Assembly (NCBI RefSeq): GCF_051414135.1
Contig: NZ_JBLKOA010000010.1
Location: 1 to 62,768, forward strand
Source: Halovenus halobia
GTDB lineage: Archaea > Halobacteriota > Halobacteria > Halobacteriales > Haloarculaceae
DNA length: 62,768 nucleotides
Reading direction: 5' to 3'
Shown: piece by piece, positions 7,963-16,178 of the stretch
Layout: every line of letters starts with the position of its first letter
How positions within the stretch are numbered: position 1 is the first letter of the stretch
Program-made: the position numbers and the translations under genes
The notes under the pieces: model-generated
The model's input: the letters and a program-made list of their open reading frames with translations, nothing else
What the model was told of the DNA's origin: nothing
Databases searched by the model: none

Positions 7963-8604
7963 ATGGCACCACGACTCTCTCGCCGACAGTTCACTGCCAG
8001 CATCGCAGCGGGGACACTCACCGCCGTTGCAGGCTGTTTCTCTTCGTCCCGAGACCCTGGTGAGCAAGCCGCTGGCCAGCCGCTTGCGGTCCCGACGAAA
8101 GGCGACCCCGACGCCGCGGTGACTGTCACGGCCTACGAGGATATTGGCTGCCCGCACTGCCAGACCTACCAGACCGAGGTGGCTCCCGAAATCGAGAGTA
8201 CGTATCTCGAATCGGACCGAATCCGCTACGAGTTCCGGGATATGGTTCTTCCTGCCGATGGCAAGCGGTCCTGGGAAGCAGCCAGCGCCGCCCGCGCCGT
8301 CCAGGACCGCGCTGGCGTCACGGCCTTCTGGTCGTATCTCGACGCACTGTTCGAGAATCAATCTGACTTGGGGCCAGACACGTACGAGACACTCGCTGAC
8401 GACATCGACGTCGATGGCAGTGCGGTCCGCGACGCTGCCGTCACCCAGGCCTACGACGAGACGGTCTCACACTATACCGACGAGGCGGGCGAGGCCGGCG
8501 TCGATTCTACGCCGACCGTGACTGTCAACGGAAGCACCGTCGAGTGGGGCGACGAGATTGCTGCTGCCCCGGTTCTCGACGCCATCGAGCAAGCACTGTC
8601 GTAG
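7963..8604 (+). CDS. DsbA-like thioredoxin-fold lipoprotein (Tat-exported)
   Basis: An extracellular thiol-disulfide oxidoreductase candidate of 213 residues. The N-terminus has a twin-arginine motif (SRRQF, Arg7-Arg8), a hydrophobic stretch and a lipobox ending at Cys25 (AVAGC), so it should be Tat-exported and membrane-anchored. The active-site motif is CPHC (Cys63-Cys66), with the cis-Pro loop in STPTVTVNG near the end. A GTG 6 bp upstream (7957) overlaps the previous stop and is the alternative start. Confidence 0.87.
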   Translation: MAPRLSRRQFTASIAAGTLTAVAGCFSSSRDPGEQAAGQPLAVPTKGDPDAAVTVTAYEDIGCPHCQTYQTEVAPEIESTYLESDRIRYEFRDMVLPADGKRSWEAASAARAVQDRAGVTAFWSYLDALFENQSDLGPDTYETLADDIDVDGSAVRDAAVTQAYDETVSHYTDEAGEAGVDSTPTVTVNGSTVEWGDEIAAAPVLDAIEQALS

Positions 8605-8612
8605 CCTGTTTC

Positions 8613-9560
8613 TCACAACACGACTCCCGACTGCAACAGCGCAATCAGTCCCGTTAACGTCACCAGACTCGCCAGCGTGCTGACCAGAATGGCGGTGCTC
8701 ACGTAGTCGGCGGCCGACAGCCCAGCGCGCTCGCTGCCGAACTCGATTGTCAACATCAGCGGCGTAATCGCCGCCGGCATCGCACACTCCAGGACGAACA
8801 CCCGGCCGACGGTGCCGGTGAGCCCCAGCGCCAGTGCGATGGCGACGGCGATGACTGGCGCGACGAGCAGTCGCAGCGACGCCGCAGGGAGCGCGCGCTT
8901 GACCGTCCCGCCGCCAGTCGAGCGCGCAAGTTGGATTCCCAACAAGAGGAGCATAACCGGAATTGCCGCGTCGCCGGTGAGTTTGATCGTCTGCATCGCG
9001 CCGCTGTCGGTCGGCGGCGCGAGGTCGAACGCCCGGACCACTGCCGCGGCGGCGACGGCGTAGACCAGCGGCAACCTGAATACCTTCCCGACGGCCCCGC
9101 GGACAGACCCTGCCGAGCCGCGGGAGGCGACGTAGACGCCAACGGTGTACATCAACACGGACTGGACGGCGATATACAGGACAGCGGTGCTCCGCCCGAG
9201 CGCGCCGAAGGCAAACGCAGAGAGCGGAATACCGTAGTTGCCGGCGTTGGAGAAGGTACTCGTCAGCACGAACGCGCCGAGAATCGGCTCAGTTTCGCCG
9301 AGTACTCGACCGACAACCTCCGCAAGCGCGACGATAGCGATAATGAAGACCACGACGCCGACGAACAGCCGTGCCACTGTCGGGCCCTCGATGGGCGTCG
9401 TCAGCAGACTGTAGAATATGAGCGCCGGTGTGAGCACGTAGATGGTGATTGTCGAGAGCGTATCGACTTCGACATCCTGTGTGTAGCCGATAACCGCTCC
9501 CACACCGGCAACGGAGACGACGGGCAAAATCGCCGACGTCAGCACCGAAAGCAGCGACAC
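8613..9560 (-). CDS. AEC-family (auxin efflux carrier-like) permease
   Basis: A polytopic membrane protein of 315 residues with about ten hydrophobic segments in two halves. The AEC hallmarks are FVLTSTFSNAGNYGIPL in the first half and the matching LECAMPAAITPLMLTIEFG in the second. The family exports organic acids or similar solutes; the substrate cannot be told. I use the GTG at 9560 (VSLLSVLTSAILPV) because the longer frame adds 36 non-membrane, Cys-rich residues that are not family-like. It converges on the DsbA-like gene with a 9-nt gap. Confidence 0.8.
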   Translation of the reverse strand: MSLLSVLTSAILPVVSVAGVGAVIGYTQDVEVDTLSTITIYVLTPALIFYSLLTTPIEGPTVARLFVGVVVFIIAIVALAEVVGRVLGETEPILGAFVLTSTFSNAGNYGIPLSAFAFGALGRSTAVLYIAVQSVLMYTVGVYVASRGSAGSVRGAVGKVFRLPLVYAVAAAAVVRAFDLAPPTDSGAMQTIKLTGDAAIPVMLLLLGIQLARSTGGGTVKRALPAASLRLLVAPVIAVAIALALGLTGTVGRVFVLECAMPAAITPLMLTIEFGSERAGLSAADYVSTAILVSTLASLVTLTGLIALLQSGVVL

Positions 9561-9707
9561 ACTCGGGGTGAGGCACGGCGCGCTGTCAACAGTTTCGGTC
9601 TCTTTGCCTGTGTGTTCGATAAATATCCAGACTGAACAATGTGAATAAACTTGACAGGCGGTATACATTTAACCATCTAGCATACGGCGACCGAAGGGAG
9701 CCGTTTC

Positions 9708-9790
9708 ACCGGACGTGAGCACCGCGAGCGTCCGGTTTTTGGCTTCTAAAGTTTTCAAGGAGTGGTTCCCGCAGTGAGCCGTCGGCTCAC
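9708..9790. repeat. Two hairpins between tRNA-Lys and the AEC gene
   Basis: A stem of 8 bp pairs 9708-9715 with 9729-9736 and runs straight into a five-T tract (9736-9740), a terminator-like form on the plus strand although no plus-strand gene ends here. A second hairpin, GTGAGCC-gtc-GGCTCAC, lies at 9774-9790. The GTGAGC and GCGAGC wording resembles the flanks of the RNase P hairpins at 26.1-26.3 kb. Confidence 0.5.
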
Positions 9791-9816
9791 GAGGAAACCC
9801 GACGCGAAAAGTTTAG

Positions 9817-9890
9817 CGGGCCGGGAGGGAGTTGAACCCCCGACCATCTGGTTAAAAGCCAGACGCTCTCCCTAACTGAGCTACCGGCCC
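9817..9890 (-). tRNA. trnK: tRNA-Lys (anticodon TTT)
   Basis: The minus strand folds as a full cloverleaf: acceptor stem GGGCCGG/CCGGCCC with discriminator G, D-arm AGCTCAGTTAGGGAGAGC, anticodon arm CTGG-CTTTTAA-CCAG with anticodon TTT, and a T-arm closed by GGGGG/CCCTC around TTCAACT. No CCA is encoded and no intron interrupts the anticodon loop. A short T-run (TTTT) follows the 3' end at about 9810 and may terminate it. Confidence 0.97.
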
Positions 9891-9917
9891 GCAACAGTGG
9901 GTTGGGGAGTCGCTGGC

Positions 9918-9934
9918 TAAGTACTTACGAAACG
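9918..9934 (-). promoter_or_regulatory. tRNA-Lys core promoter
   Basis: On the minus strand a TTTCG element precedes TAAGTACTTA, a palindromic TATA-like box centred at about 9923, some 33 nt before the tRNA 5' end. This is the usual BRE/TATA geometry of archaeal tRNA genes. Confidence 0.6.
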
Positions 9935-9942
9935 CGACGGGC

Positions 9943-11139
9943 TTACTGCCGCCGGGTGGCGACCAGCGCCAGCGCGAGCAGTGCCGCGACGGCCGCACCG
10001 ACCGCGAAGCCGGGGCCGCCGTCGTCGGCACTCTCCTCGGCATTTTGCTGGTTCTTGATGACCTCATCGTCACCGTCCGTTCCATCGTTGCCGTCCATCT
10101 CTCCATCGGTGGAGTCATCCTCCTGCGCTGCACGGGCCGCTTCCATCTCGTCGGGGTGGAGTTCCTCGGCGACGGCAACGAGCACGTCGACGGTTCGGGG
10201 TGCGTGCTGGCTGATGTAGTTCGCGTCAATCTGGATGGCCTGCGCGCCAGCCTGGTTGACCAGTCGTTCCTGTGCGAAGTCGCTCAGGTTTCCTGGTGAG
10301 ATGACGATATCGGGATTCGCTTCGAGCACCGTCTCCTGATTGATGAGTGGGTAGCCGCTGCCGTACTGGCCTTCGACATCTGCAGCGATGTTTTCCGCGC
10401 CTGCGATGTCGAGTAGATTGTGCTCGAAGGCTTTCGAGTTGACCGTTCGAGGCCCACGGTCTTGCTGACTGAGGTCGTAGAAAACCGACGGTTCCTCGAC
10501 ATCTGCGGTTGCGTTCTCGACGAGTGCAATTCGGTCGGCCATCTGTTGGGTGCGCTGTTTGGCGGCGTCACAGGCACCGACGAGCCGGCCGGTGCGCTCG
10601 ACCTGCGTCATCACGTCGGTGAAGTTCGTGGCGACCGGGTAGTGATAGACCGTCAGTCCGGCGTCGCGCAGTTCTTGGACGGCGTCGCCCGGAATCACGC
10701 TCGGCGAGAGTACGAGGTCGGGGTCCAGCTCCACGATTTTCTCGCTGTTGGGCACGTCGAATCCACGGTTGCTCTCTTGGTAAATGTGTGTCCGGCTCTC
10801 AGAACCCGGCAAGTAGGCAGTGTTGTCGTTGACCGGCATCCCGATGACTTTCTCCTCGGCACCGATCTCCCACATGTGCTGGGCGACGTTCGCCGCGAGG
10901 ACGACGACTTCCTGTGGTTCTTCCTCGACGGTGACTTCCTGTGGCCCGCCGATCTGGTCAGGGGAAGCGTCCTCGGCCGAGTACGGGAACGTACAGTTCT
11001 CACTTTCTGTTCCGTCGCTATGGCTTGAATGTGCGAGGTCACTGGACTGTCCAACTGTGTGCGCACCAGCAGGCGCGGCCAGCGCCGGCCCTGCAGCGAG
11101 CACGACAACTACTGCGAGCAGTACTGAACGGAGTTGCAT
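9943..11139 (-). CDS. btuF: ABC substrate-binding protein with PGF-CTERM anchor (B12/iron-chelate type)
   Basis: The extracellular receptor for the divergent BtuCD transporter. The 398-residue protein has a Sec-type signal (MQLRSVLLAVVVVLAAGPALA), a Fe/B12 periplasmic-binding-protein fold (VVVLAANVAQHMWEIGAEEKVIGM, PDLVLSPSVIPG, NPDIVISPGNL), an acidic linker, and a C-terminal GPGF motif with a hydrophobic helix and ATRRQ. That is the PGF-CTERM signal processed by archaeosortase, so the protein is probably lipid-anchored at its C-terminus. Divergent pairing with btuCD gives the function; cobalamin versus iron chelate cannot be decided from sequence. Confidence 0.85.
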   Translation of the reverse strand: MQLRSVLLAVVVVLAAGPALAAPAGAHTVGQSSDLAHSSHSDGTESENCTFPYSAEDASPDQIGGPQEVTVEEEPQEVVVLAANVAQHMWEIGAEEKVIGMPVNDNTAYLPGSESRTHIYQESNRGFDVPNSEKIVELDPDLVLSPSVIPGDAVQELRDAGLTVYHYPVATNFTDVMTQVERTGRLVGACDAAKQRTQQMADRIALVENATADVEEPSVFYDLSQQDRGPRTVNSKAFEHNLLDIAGAENIAADVEGQYGSGYPLINQETVLEANPDIVISPGNLSDFAQERLVNQAGAQAIQIDANYISQHAPRTVDVLVAVAEELHPDEMEAARAAQEDDSTDGEMDGNDGTDGDDEVIKNQQNAEESADDGGPGFAVGAAVAALLALALVATRRQ

Positions 11140-11163
11140 ACTCAGGCGAAACGGCTAGTGCAA

Positions 11164-11173
11164 CAAATATTTG
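11164..11173. promoter_or_regulatory. Palindromic AT box between btuF and btuC
   Basis: The perfect palindrome CAAATATTTG is centred 29.5 bp from the btuF start (11139) and 31.5 bp from the btuC start (11200). Both distances suit a TATA box for leaderless transcripts, so one box could serve both directions. Confidence 0.5.
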
Positions 11174-11199
11174 ACTAAAGAAAATCGAATTGCAAAGAG

Positions 11200-12300
11200 A
11201 TGGAGATAGGCACACGGACACTGCTGTGGTCGGCGGGACTCTCTGCGCTGTTGGTCGTCGCGATTCTGTTCAGCGCTACCGTCGGCCCCGTCGATATCGG
11301 TGTCTGGACCGTCGCCAGGGCGATGGTCAACACGATTGCCGTTCCGTCAGACCTCGGCGTGGCCTGGACCGGGGCCGGATTCGGGTCGTACACCCTCTCT
11401 GTGCCCGTGCCGACGCTCGGATACACGCAGCCATTCAATCTCACGGTCCCCGAAACTCACCAGATTATCGTCGAGGAGATTCGCCTTCCGCGTATCTTCC
11501 TCGGTGCTATCGTCGGGTTCGCGCTGGCAACCGCCGGCACCGTCATGCAGGGCTTTTTCCGCAATCCGATGGCCGACCCCTCGATTATCGGCGTCTCTTC
11601 GGGCGCTGCCGTCGGTGCCGTCGCGACTATTGCCTTCCCGCTCGCCCTTCCCTTTGGACTCCAGACCGCCGCCTTCGTCGGCGCACTGCTTGCCGCCTTC
11701 GGCGTCTATCTCATCGCGACCGAGGGCGGACGAACACCAGTAACGACGCTGCTGCTCGCGGGGCTGGCAATCCAGACCTTTCTCGGCGCAATCGTTTCGT
11801 ACATGCTGTTGTACTCCGGTGAGAGTCTCGAAGAAGCAATTCTGTGGTTGATGGGCCACCTCCGGTACAGCAGTTGGGGCGACGTGGAGGCGACCCTCCC
11901 GGTCGCGGCGCTCACCTTCGCGGTGCTGCTCGTCTACGCCCGTGACCTGAACGTCCTCTTACTCGGCGAAGAGGACGCTGACGCTCTCGGAATCGAGGTG
12001 GAACGCACGAAGCGAATTCTTCTCGCGGGGTCGAGTATTATCACCGCCGCCGGCGTTGCTGTCACAGGAGTTATCGGCTTTGTCGGTCTCATCATCCCAC
12101 ACATCATGCGCCTGATTGTCGGCCCCGACCACCGCCTGCTCCTCCCGACGAGCGCACTGGCCGGCGCAATCTTTCTCGTGCTCGCGGATACCATCGCGCG
12201 CTCCGGGCCTGCCGAGGTGCCCGTCGGTATCGTGACCGCTGCCGTCGGCGCGCCGTTTTTCCTCTTTTTGCTCCGCCGCCGGGAGGTGCACGCGCTATGA
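11200..12300 (+). CDS. btuC: FecCD/BtuC-type ABC transporter permease
   Basis: The membrane channel of the B12/iron-chelate importer, 366 residues with about ten helices. Family landmarks are RLPRIFLGAIVGFALATAGTVMQGFFRNPMADPSIIGVSSGA in the first half and VTGVIGFVGLIIPHIMRLIVGPDH plus LADTIARSGPAEVPVGIVTAAVGAPFF at the end. The first 100 residues include an extracytoplasmic loop longer than in many bacterial homologues. The stop overlaps the btuD ATG by 4 nt, so the pair is translationally coupled. Confidence 0.92.
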   Translation: MEIGTRTLLWSAGLSALLVVAILFSATVGPVDIGVWTVARAMVNTIAVPSDLGVAWTGAGFGSYTLSVPVPTLGYTQPFNLTVPETHQIIVEEIRLPRIFLGAIVGFALATAGTVMQGFFRNPMADPSIIGVSSGAAVGAVATIAFPLALPFGLQTAAFVGALLAAFGVYLIATEGGRTPVTTLLLAGLAIQTFLGAIVSYMLLYSGESLEEAILWLMGHLRYSSWGDVEATLPVAALTFAVLLVYARDLNVLLLGEEDADALGIEVERTKRILLAGSSIITAAGVAVTGVIGFVGLIIPHIMRLIVGPDHRLLLPTSALAGAIFLVLADTIARSGPAEVPVGIVTAAVGAPFFLFLLRRREVHAL

Positions 12301-13460
12301 TTTCTGGAACGAATCTCTCCAAATCCTTCGGTGACGTGTCTGTGCTGGAGGGCGTCGACATCACCGTCGAATCGGGCGAATTCGTTGGGCTCGTTGGTCC
12401 CAACGGCGCTGGAAAGACAACACTGCTACGCCTCCTCAACGGGCTGTTCGAGCCAGACGCTGGCTCTGTCACACTCGATGAGACCGATATCCAGACGCTC
12501 TCCTCGCGGGCGGTCAGTCGCCAGGTTGGGACTGTCCCGCAGAACAGTTCGATGAACTTCGCTTTTACCGCCGAGCAGATTGTCGAGATGGGCCGGACGC
12601 CACACCGCTCCCGGCTGGACTGGAGCGACGAGACCGACGCGGTCGAGGCGGCACTCGAACGGACGGAGATGCTCGCGTTGCGTGACCGGACCATCGACGA
12701 CCTCTCCGGCGGGGAACGACAGCGTGTGCTTCTCGCTCGTGCGCTCGCACAGGACCCTGAGGTGCTCGTGCTGGACGAACCGACGGCAAATCTGGACATC
12801 AACCACCAGCGCCGAGTACTCGACCTCGTTTCTGACCTCGTCTCCGAGGGCCGCGCTGCCGTCGCCGCGATTCACGACCTGGACCTCGCTGCTCGGTTCT
12901 GTGACCGGCTCCTCGTCCTCGCAGATGGCGAGATTCGCACCTGTGGCCCACCTGAAGCGGTGCTGACCGACGCCGGCATCGAGACGGCCTTCGAGACGCG
13001 GACGGCCGTGACTACCGACCCAGTGACGGAGACGCCGCGGGTGACCGCCGTCCCCGAAGGTTCGGCTGCGGGGCGGATTCACGTCCTCGGCCACGGACCG
13101 ACCGCCAGACGCGCACTAAAGCAGTGTTGGCTGGCTGGCTACGATGTGACGCTCGGTCCCGCCCCGGCCGGCGATGTCGCTGCCGAACTGGCTGCCGACC
13201 TCGGCTGTTCGGTTGTCACGGTTCCTGCCTTCGAGGGTCCCGACGAGGACACTCGCAGCGACGTTCGAGCGCAGTGTCAGCGTGCAGACGCGGTCGTCGA
13301 GGTCGGCGACTCGGCCACGGCCGACGACCGCCCGACTCCGAGTGTCGCTTTCTTCGACGAGCGGAGCACTCGGGCCGTCGGTGACGGAGGCACTGCTCGG
13401 ACGGCTACAACTGGAGCAGAACTGCGGAGCGTCCTTCGGGACCTCACCGAGACAGCTTGA
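12297..13460 (+). CDS. btuD: ABC transporter ATPase BtuD with extra C-terminal domain
   Basis: The ATPase that drives the BtuC permease. Walker A is GPNGAGKTT (residues 34-42), the signature is LSGGERQRV, and Walker B is VLVLDEPTANLD; these fill the first 245 residues. A further 140 residues form a second alpha/beta domain (IHVLGHGPTARRALKQCWLAGYDVT... to ELRSVLRDLTE). I recall this extension from other haloarchaeal BtuD proteins; its role is unknown and it may sense ligand or nucleotide state. Confidence 0.9.
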   Translation: MISGTNLSKSFGDVSVLEGVDITVESGEFVGLVGPNGAGKTTLLRLLNGLFEPDAGSVTLDETDIQTLSSRAVSRQVGTVPQNSSMNFAFTAEQIVEMGRTPHRSRLDWSDETDAVEAALERTEMLALRDRTIDDLSGGERQRVLLARALAQDPEVLVLDEPTANLDINHQRRVLDLVSDLVSEGRAAVAAIHDLDLAARFCDRLLVLADGEIRTCGPPEAVLTDAGIETAFETRTAVTTDPVTETPRVTAVPEGSAAGRIHVLGHGPTARRALKQCWLAGYDVTLGPAPAGDVAAELAADLGCSVVTVPAFEGPDEDTRSDVRAQCQRADAVVEVGDSATADDRPTPSVAFFDERSTRAVGDGGTARTATTGAELRSVLRDLTETA

Positions 13461-13511
13461 TTCGTTGGGAAAAAGCAGGGAGAATAAATACGCGTGGGCA
13501 AAGTATTATCC

Positions 13512-14912
13512 ATGCGCCTTCGACGGCTCGTCGACGGCCCCGCAACAGCCCTCGCGACGGCCACTGTCCTCGTCTATCTGCTGGTGGTTGTCGGTGCGAC
13601 CGCCTCGCTCGCGGACGCGGCTGCGAGCTGTTCCGGCTGGCCGTTCTGTACGGGTTCGCTCACTGAGCCAGCCGTTGCTATTGCTTTCACACATCATCTC
13701 CTTGCGGCAGTGACAGGGATTGTGCTCCTGACTGCCGTTGTGCTGACGCTCCGTGCTGATACACCACGACGCGTGCGGGCAACTGCCCTCCTCGCGCTGG
13801 TCGTCTACCCAGCACAGATTGCCGTCGGTGCGGTGCTGGCCGGGTCCGGCGGTTCGCCGCCGGTTCCCGGACTGCATCTTGGCATCGGGCTCGGACTCTT
13901 CGGCACACTCGTGCTCTCGCTGGCGTGGCAACTCGAACACGAGACGGGCGGCCCAGACGACCCGCTCACCACCGAGGAGGTTGACCCGGTCGAACCCGAC
14001 GCCCCCGACGAGCCGGTCACCCCACTTGCTGACCGGCCGCTCGGTGCACGGCTCCGTGCCCGCGCTGGCGCGTACTTCCGGCTGATGAAACCCCGGCTGA
14101 TGTGGCTGCTCTGTCTGGTCGCTGCCGCGGCGATGGCACTGGCTGCCGGCACGAGCCTCGGTGTCGAGACTGTGCTGTTCACGCTCGGCGGCGGTGTTCT
14201 CGCAATTGGGGCCAGCGGCACCTTCAACCACGTTCTCGAATGGGAGAAAGACAAGAAGATGTCCCGGACGAACGACCGCCCGCTGGCAACGCACCAGATT
14301 CCCAAGCGGAACGCGACCATCTTCGGGCTGGCGCTGTCAGCGCTGTCGATTCTCGCCTTCCTCCAGTTGAATCCACTGACTGCCGTCCTCGGACTGACCG
14401 CCATTCTGTTCTACAGCGTCGTCTACACGCTCATCCTGAAACCGAATACGGTCCAGAACACCGTTATCGGTGGGGCTGCGGGCTCGCTGCCGGCACTCAT
14501 CGGCTGGGCGGCCGTCACCGGACGGATTGGCGTTGCCGGCGTCCTGCTCGCCGGTGTCATCTTCGTCTGGACGCCAGCACACTTCTACAACCTCGCGCTG
14601 GCGTACAAGGAAGACTACGCCCGCGGTGGCTTCCCGATGATGCCGGTCGTTCGCGGTGAGACGACGACACGCAAGCACATCCTGCTGTGGGTCGGGATGA
14701 CGCTGGCGACGACGGCGCTGCTCATCTGGGTGACGCAGTTGAGTTGGCTCGCCGCTGTCACCACTGTTGCAGTCGGCGCGGTGTTCATCTGGGCAACGGT
14801 TCGACTCCACCGCGAGCAGACCGAACAGGCTGCATTCCGTGCGTTCCACTCCTCGAACGCCTACCTCGGGCTCCTGCTGATTGCGATCGTTATCGATACG
14901 CTTGCGCTGTGA
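13512..14912 (+). CDS. ctaB: Haem o synthase with N-terminal CtaA-like half (protohaem IX farnesyltransferase)
   Basis: Adds a farnesyl-type chain to haem b to make haem o for terminal oxidases. The 466-residue membrane protein has two parts. Residues 1-150 carry four helices with CSGWPFC and FTHHLLAA, resembling a haem A synthase (COX15/CtaA) half. Residues from about 190 are the UbiA-type prenyltransferase, with FNHVLEWEKDKKMSRTNDRPL, TLILKPNTVQN and TPAHFYNLALAYKEDY. This fusion is usual in haloarchaea. The ATG at 13512 is preferred over a GTG 18 nt upstream. Confidence 0.92.
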   Translation: MRLRRLVDGPATALATATVLVYLLVVVGATASLADAAASCSGWPFCTGSLTEPAVAIAFTHHLLAAVTGIVLLTAVVLTLRADTPRRVRATALLALVVYPAQIAVGAVLAGSGGSPPVPGLHLGIGLGLFGTLVLSLAWQLEHETGGPDDPLTTEEVDPVEPDAPDEPVTPLADRPLGARLRARAGAYFRLMKPRLMWLLCLVAAAAMALAAGTSLGVETVLFTLGGGVLAIGASGTFNHVLEWEKDKKMSRTNDRPLATHQIPKRNATIFGLALSALSILAFLQLNPLTAVLGLTAILFYSVVYTLILKPNTVQNTVIGGAAGSLPALIGWAAVTGRIGVAGVLLAGVIFVWTPAHFYNLALAYKEDYARGGFPMMPVVRGETTTRKHILLWVGMTLATTALLIWVTQLSWLAAVTTVAVGAVFIWATVRLHREQTEQAAFRAFHSSNAYLGLLLIAIVIDTLAL

Positions 14913-15036
14913 GAACGCTTTAGCTCTGTTGAAATCCTCAACCAGTGATATGTTTTTGGAGTCGTGCTGAATGCAGAGCGCATATCGGTCACGGAATGAG
15001 CGGTCGTAATTATCTTCAGTTACGATTTCAAGAGTA

Positions 15037-15375
15037 TCAAGAGATGTAGTCGATCACTTGGTTCACCACGTCCTCGGTGCGGTCGTTAACGAGCGATGTC
15101 AGGTAGTGGTCAACGTCGGCAGCAGTGTTAAGCGTCGCAAGCGACCACGGGAGAACGTAACTTCGTTCTCCCAGTGGGTCACCTTCGTAGTCGTCGTCTC
15201 TGAGAGTGAGTGTCGTTTCGTGGTATGTCTTCGTGGAAATCAGGACCGTGATCAGCTGCACGCCGTGAGTCGGGAATTGAGGAGTCCCTAGTACGAGCAT
15301 CGGGCGACCTTTCTCCGAAAGCGGATCGCTCGCCCAGACGATGTCACCGCGTTCCAACTCCTCGAACGCAGTCAC
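15037..15375 (-). CDS. MazF/PemK-like toxin of a type II toxin-antitoxin pair
   Basis: A 112-residue protein with the PemK/MazF barrel signature: ERGDIVWASDPLSEKGRPMLVLG at the N-terminus, ITVLISTKTYHET in the core and RSYVLPWSLATL near the end. Such proteins are usually sequence-specific mRNA endoribonucleases. Its ATG overlaps the stop of the upstream winged-helix gene by 4 nt, the layout of an antitoxin-toxin operon. Confidence 0.7.
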   Translation of the reverse strand: MTAFEELERGDIVWASDPLSEKGRPMLVLGTPQFPTHGVQLITVLISTKTYHETTLTLRDDDYEGDPLGERSYVLPWSLATLNTAADVDHYLTSLVNDRTEDVVNQVIDYIS

Positions 15376-15731
15376 TGTACCGCTTCCGTGTCCTCGGTTT
15401 GGAGGCTTTCAAGACGCTCTTCACCGTACTGGTCGTCTGCCGCTTCGTGCTGTCGATGGAGCCGGTACGCCGACTGGAGTCGCTCTTTATCGTCTGTGAT
15501 TGCCCAGTAGGGGCGCTTATGACGGACGAGGTCACGTTCCTTCAATCGTGAGAGGATTGCACTGACAGCGTCCGTCTCCAGCCCGAGTCGTTCGGCAACC
15601 GTTGCCGCCTTCCACGCCCGGCCGTCATTTCTATCGAGGAACGAGACAATTCGCTCGGTGTCGTTCCGTTCCTCAAATTGGTCGGCGTCAGCGTCCTCGA
15701 ACTCGTCGATATCGATAGTACCACCCGACAT
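15372..15731 (-). CDS. Winged-helix protein, likely antitoxin/autorepressor
   Basis: A 119-residue protein with an acidic N-terminus and a MarR-like winged helix (RIVSFLDRNDGRAWKAATVAERLGLETDAVSAILSRLKERDLVRHKRPYWAI). The C-terminal tail is charged and could cover the toxin. It overlaps the MazF-like gene by 4 nt. TTGGTAT repeats flank its TATA box, consistent with autoregulation. That it is an antitoxin is inferred from gene order. Confidence 0.7.
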   Translation of the reverse strand: MSGGTIDIDEFEDADADQFEERNDTERIVSFLDRNDGRAWKAATVAERLGLETDAVSAILSRLKERDLVRHKRPYWAITDDKERLQSAYRLHRQHEAADDQYGEERLESLQTEDTEAVQ

Positions 15732-15740
15732 AGACGTATG

Positions 15741-15771
15741 TTGGTATTGTTGGAAAATAGTTGTTTGGTAT
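15741..15771 (-). promoter_or_regulatory. TTGGTAT repeats flanking the toxin-antitoxin TATA box
   Basis: TTGGTAT occurs at 15741-15747 and 15765-15771, 24 bp apart in direct orientation. On the minus strand the AT-rich box ACTATTTTCC lies between them, about 25 nt before the ATG at 15731. This is a good position for repression of the pair. Confidence 0.4.
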
Positions 15772-15903
15772 GTTTGCTTTGTGGAAGTGGGGACTTTGAC
15801 GTACTGCTGCCTCTGCCCTCTGTATCTTGCACGTCAGTCCCATCAGTGCTTAAGAATTTCAACAAAGCCAACGCTTTTTATTTGACGTTGCCAACATCGC
15901 AGT

Positions 15904-16137
15904 ATGACAACAGTTGAAATCGAGTACTGCGTCCCGTGTGGCTTTCGCGAGCGCGCACTTGATGTCCAGCAAGCAATTTTGAACGGCCTGGAAACCCAAC
16001 TCGACGAACTCTCGCTCGTGATGGGCGACCACGGTGTGTTTCAGGTCCGCGTCGATGACACCGTCGTCTACGACAAGGCCGAAGACGAACTCGACGTCGA
16101 CGGGGTTGTTCGCGAAATTCGCGAACAGACGCGGTGA
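15904..16137 (+). CDS. Rdx/selenoprotein W-like thioredoxin-fold protein
   Basis: A 77-residue protein starting MTTVEIEYCVPCGFRERA, with the CxxC redox pair of the Rdx family (Cys9 and Cys12) and the usual MGDHGVFQVRVDDTVVYDK segment. The family is thought to act in thiol redox reactions; Cys replaces selenocysteine here. It starts 41 bp before the ABC exporter operon, but co-function is not indicated. Confidence 0.85.
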   Translation: MTTVEIEYCVPCGFRERALDVQQAILNGLETQLDELSLVMGDHGVFQVRVDDTVVYDKAEDELDVDGVVREIREQTR

Positions 16138-16178
16138 GACATCGAACTGCCTTTTAGTGCCCACGCGAACTCCCCTCT

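Noticed and set aside
9708..9740. The stem followed by T5 as a rho-independent-like terminator of a plus-strand gene.
   Set aside because: No plus-strand gene ends before it; the neighbours on both sides are on the minus strand, so it is listed only as a hairpin.
15149..15172. A 9-bp stem with a 6-nt loop inside the MazF-like gene, similar to the tnpB palindromes.
   Set aside because: The encoded RSYVLPWS is normal MazF-family sequence, and one such stem over 62 kb (loop 3-8) is expected by chance.
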